Part shown: in pieces, positions 12,834-14,234 of the stretch | Numbering within the stretch: the stretch's first letter is position 1 | How the letters are laid out: each line of letters begins with the position of its first letter | From: an uncultured Mycoplasmatota bacterium | Lineage (GTDB): Bacteria; Bacillota_I; Bacilli_A; RF39; UBA660 | Assembly: GCA_946494345.1 (NCBI GenBank) | Contig: CAMMBX010000021.1 | Coordinates: forward strand, 1-14,234 | Length of the DNA stretch: 14,234 nt | Reading direction: 5' to 3' | The notes under the pieces: generated by a model | What the model was told of the DNA's origin: nothing | The model's input: the letters and a program-made list of their open reading frames with translations, nothing else | Database searches by the model: none | Made by a program: the position numbers and the translations under genes

Positions 12834-13343
12834 ATGAAAAGCAAGAAAAAACAACAAAATTACGTTATCTTAGCAATTATATATATTGCTGTAATATTTT
12901 TAGTTTTATATTTAGCTAGCTGGTATAACACTTATAAGGAATATAAAGAAGAGATACCTGTTTTACAAAATATAGTTTCAAATATTAATCCTGATGAAGT
13001 AGAGCATTACTTAACGGAAAATCCATCACCAATTTTATATTTGTGTGCTGCTAGTGATAGTGACTGTAGAGAGTTTGAAGAGAGTATGAAGTCTCCTTTA
13101 GAAAAAAATAATTATGAGGATTTAACTTATGTCGATTTAGAAGATATAAATGATAGGACTTCTTACATAAATGAATTACTTAGTAAGTTTGGAGGAGAGG
13201 ATTTTACTGTTGAAAGAACACCTTGTCTAATAAAATTTACTGATGGAACTGTCACAGCTGTAGAAGATGGACTTAATGGAGCAGTCTTAACTAGAGATGA
13301 AGCTTTGAATTTTCTTGATATCAACGATGAAACAGGACAGTAG
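12834..13343 (+). CDS. Membrane-anchored thioredoxin-fold protein lacking CxxC
   Basis: A 169-aa protein with a basic N-terminus, one membrane helix (about 10-29) and, most likely, an extracytoplasmic domain. Residues 67-165 look like a thioredoxin fold: strand I-L-Y-L, then C-A-A-S-D-S-D-C (71-78), and the cis-proline segment R-T-P-C-L-I-K-F-T-D-G (128-138, Pro130). The usual CxxC would require Cys at 75, but Asp is there. Cys71, Cys78 and Cys131 (directly after the cis-proline) remain. It may therefore act as a chaperone, a monothiol or an atypical Cx6C redox protein. Domain assignment is from motif pattern, not a search. It may be co-transcribed with trmL, 35 nt downstream. Confidence 0.7.
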   Translation: MKSKKKQQNYVILAIIYIAVIFLVLYLASWYNTYKEYKEEIPVLQNIVSNINPDEVEHYLTENPSPILYLCAASDSDCREFEESMKSPLEKNNYEDLTYVDLEDINDRTSYINELLSKFGGEDFTVERTPCLIKFTDGTVTAVEDGLNGAVLTRDEALNFLDINDETGQ

Positions 13344-13364
13344 TCTTGTTTTATTTATTATTTT
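13330..13364 (+). terminator. Weak terminator or attenuator before trmL
   Basis: AAACAGGAC (13330-13338) pairs with GTCTTGTTT (13343-13351), with one G-T pair and an AGTA loop, overlapping the stop of the preceding gene. The tail TATTTATTATTTT is T-rich but broken by A. No promoter is evident for trmL, so some read-through is likely. Confidence 0.55.
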
Positions 13365-13378
13365 AGGAGGAATAAGTT

Positions 13379-13888
13379 ATGAATCACATTGTTTTATATG
13401 AACCGGAAATACCTCAAAATACAGGTAATATTATGAGAACTTGTGTTGCTACAAATACAAAATTACATTTAATTAAACCATTGGGATTTTCTTTAGATGA
13501 AGCACATCTTAAAAGAAGTGCTGTTAACTATATAGATAAACTAGATTATACTGTATATGAAAACTGGGATGATTTTAAATCTAAAAATAAAGGTGTATAT
13601 TACTATTTAACTAGATATGGAAGAGTTCCTCATACTAGCTTTGATTATAGAAATAAAGAAAATTTAGATCTATATTTTATTTTTGGTAAAGAATCAACCG
13701 GTATTCCTAAAGAAATATTAAAAAAAGATCTAAGTCATTGTCTTAGAATCCCTATGACTAAAAATGTTAGAGCTTTAAATGTTTCTAATAGTGTTGCTAT
13801 TGTGATCTATGAAGCCTTAAGACAACAAGATTTTAATGATTTATTAAGAGAAGAGCCTCATAAAGGAGCTGACTTTTTAGAAAAATAA
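13379..13888 (+). CDS. trmL: tRNA (cytidine/uridine-34 2'-O)-methyltransferase TrmL
   Basis: A SPOUT-class (trefoil-knot) enzyme that 2'-O-methylates the wobble base of certain leucine tRNAs using S-adenosylmethionine. The 169-aa length is typical of the YibK/CspR group. Motif 1 is I-P-Q-N-T-G-N-I-M-R (11-20), motif 2 is F-G-K-E-S-T-G-I-P (102-110), and motif 3 is R-I-P-M-x(4)-R-A-L-N-V-S-N-S-V-A (123-140), followed by Y-E-A. All expected residues are present. AGGAGGA (13365-13371) sets the ATG. It ends at a terminator shared with rpmB. Confidence 0.95.
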   Translation: MNHIVLYEPEIPQNTGNIMRTCVATNTKLHLIKPLGFSLDEAHLKRSAVNYIDKLDYTVYENWDDFKSKNKGVYYYLTRYGRVPHTSFDYRNKENLDLYFIFGKESTGIPKEILKKDLSHCLRIPMTKNVRALNVSNSVAIVIYEALRQQDFNDLLREEPHKGADFLEK

Positions 13889-13920
13889 AAGATAATCACT
13901 TTCAAAATGATTATCTTTTT
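13887..13920. terminator. Bidirectional terminator of trmL and rpmB
   Basis: AAAAGATAATCA (13887-13898) pairs with TGATTATCTTTT (13908-13919). T tracts flank it on both strands (TTTTT on plus; TTTTATTTTT on minus). It overlaps the last base of the rpmB stop codon. Confidence 0.9.
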
Positions 13921-14101
13921 AAGCTGCTTGTTTATCTTGTTTTCTTAAACTTCTGATTTCTCTTGCACTCATTCTAATTTTAGTTCCATCTTCAAGTCTA
14001 ATTACTTGTAAATTTGGTTTTTGTTGTCTTTTAGTAGCATTTAAAGCATGTGATCTACTATTTCCAGTTAAAGGCTTTTTGCTAGTAACTTTCTTTGCCA
14101 T
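13919..14101 (-). CDS. rpmB: 50S ribosomal protein L28
   Basis: Small basic protein of the large ribosomal subunit. The 60-aa product starts MAKKVTSKKPLTGNSRSHAL and contains the L28 core S-R-S-H-A-L-N-A-T-K-R (15-25), P-N-L-Q (29-32), D-G-T-K-I-R-M-S-A-R-E-I-R-S-L-R (38-53). There are no cysteines, so this is a zinc-free form. The start is the ATG at 14101, set by AAAGGAGGA (complement of 14109-14117). A longer reading from 14167 adds 22 residues ahead of this site and would begin inside the promoter's -35, so it is rejected. In Firmicutes rpmB is often a single gene, as here. Confidence 0.93.
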   Translation of the reverse strand: MAKKVTSKKPLTGNSRSHALNATKRQQKPNLQVIRLEDGTKIRMSAREIRSLRKQDKQAA

Positions 14102-14138
14102 AAATAATTCCTCCTTTACTAAACGTTTCTGCTTTATA

Positions 14139-14167
14139 ACTTTATCATAAATATAACATAAAGTCAA
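14139..14167 (-). promoter_or_regulatory. rpmB promoter
   Basis: On the minus strand the -35 TTGACT (14167-14162), a 17-nt spacer and the extended -10 TG-A-TAAAGT (14147-14139) form a good promoter. Transcription would begin near 14132, about 30 nt before the ATG. The remaining 67 bases to the window end (14168-14234) show no gene or clear signal. Confidence 0.8.
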
Positions 14168-14234
14168 ATAAAATCTCCAAATTTGTTAATCCTTTTTTAA
14201 AAAGATACCTTATCATTAATAAAAAAGATTCCGA

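Noticed and set aside
14102..14167. Longer L28 reading with 22 extra N-terminal residues
   Set aside because: It begins within the -35 of the rpmB promoter and ignores the strong ribosome site before MAKK.
1..14234. CRISPR arrays, tRNA or rRNA genes, insertion sequences
   Set aside because: No regularly spaced long repeats, cloverleaf sequences or transposase genes were found.

Overview
The window looks like a chromosomal segment from a very AT-rich, low-GC Gram-positive (Firmicutes/Mollicutes-like) bacterium, probably a host-associated or gut anaerobe. Supporting signs are strongly A/T-ending codons, Shine-Dalgarno sites of the GGAGG type, extended -10 promoters, many hairpin plus U-tract terminators, an L27 with a cleavable N-terminal extension next to its Prp protease, and a YrrN/YrrO-type pair of U32 proteins. 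Tryptophan is encoded by TGG wherever checked, and reading TGA as stop leaves every gene intact, so the standard bacterial code applies. TGA is almost unused as a stop. The species cannot be named from this sequence.

Layout. (1) 1-1205: a terminator from an upstream gene, a strong promoter, an L21-type leader RNA, then rplU-prp-rpmA and a terminator. (2) 1261-6404: a tight seven-gene + strand operon: two U32 tRNA-hydroxylation proteins (trhP1, trhP2), three unrecognised small proteins that all begin with a Y-x-V-P strand and end in a basic tail, a dGTPase-like HD phosphohydrolase, and a FolD homologue lacking key catalytic residues. (3) 6405-6696: a gene-free 292-base stretch with direct repeats, a possible ~100-nt leader or small RNA ending in a terminator, and a promoter overlapped by a PerR-like palindrome. 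(4) 6697-8860: superoxide reductase, a radical SAM protein and an AraC/GyrI-type regulator, probably co-transcribed. (5) 8861-9301: a 25-residue membrane microprotein and a cluster of hairpins. (6) 9302-11831: a HerA/VirD4-like ATPase overlapping a gene for a cysteine-rich protein with nine 12-residue repeats. This pair is the best candidate for an undescribed system. (7) 11832-14234: greA with its own promoter and a 5' hairpin, a convergent small Tyr/Pro-rich gene, a membrane-anchored thioredoxin-like protein, trmL, and convergent rpmB (L28) with its own promoter.

How it fits together. Most genes serve translation or housekeeping: ribosomal proteins and their processing, wobble-base modification by TrhP and TrmL, GreA transcript cleavage, and nucleotide and one-carbon metabolism. 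One cluster handles oxidative stress. The accessory part is the ATPase/repeat-protein pair, the small-protein trio and the microprotein. All positions and motifs were read by eye; no homology search or RNA folding was run.
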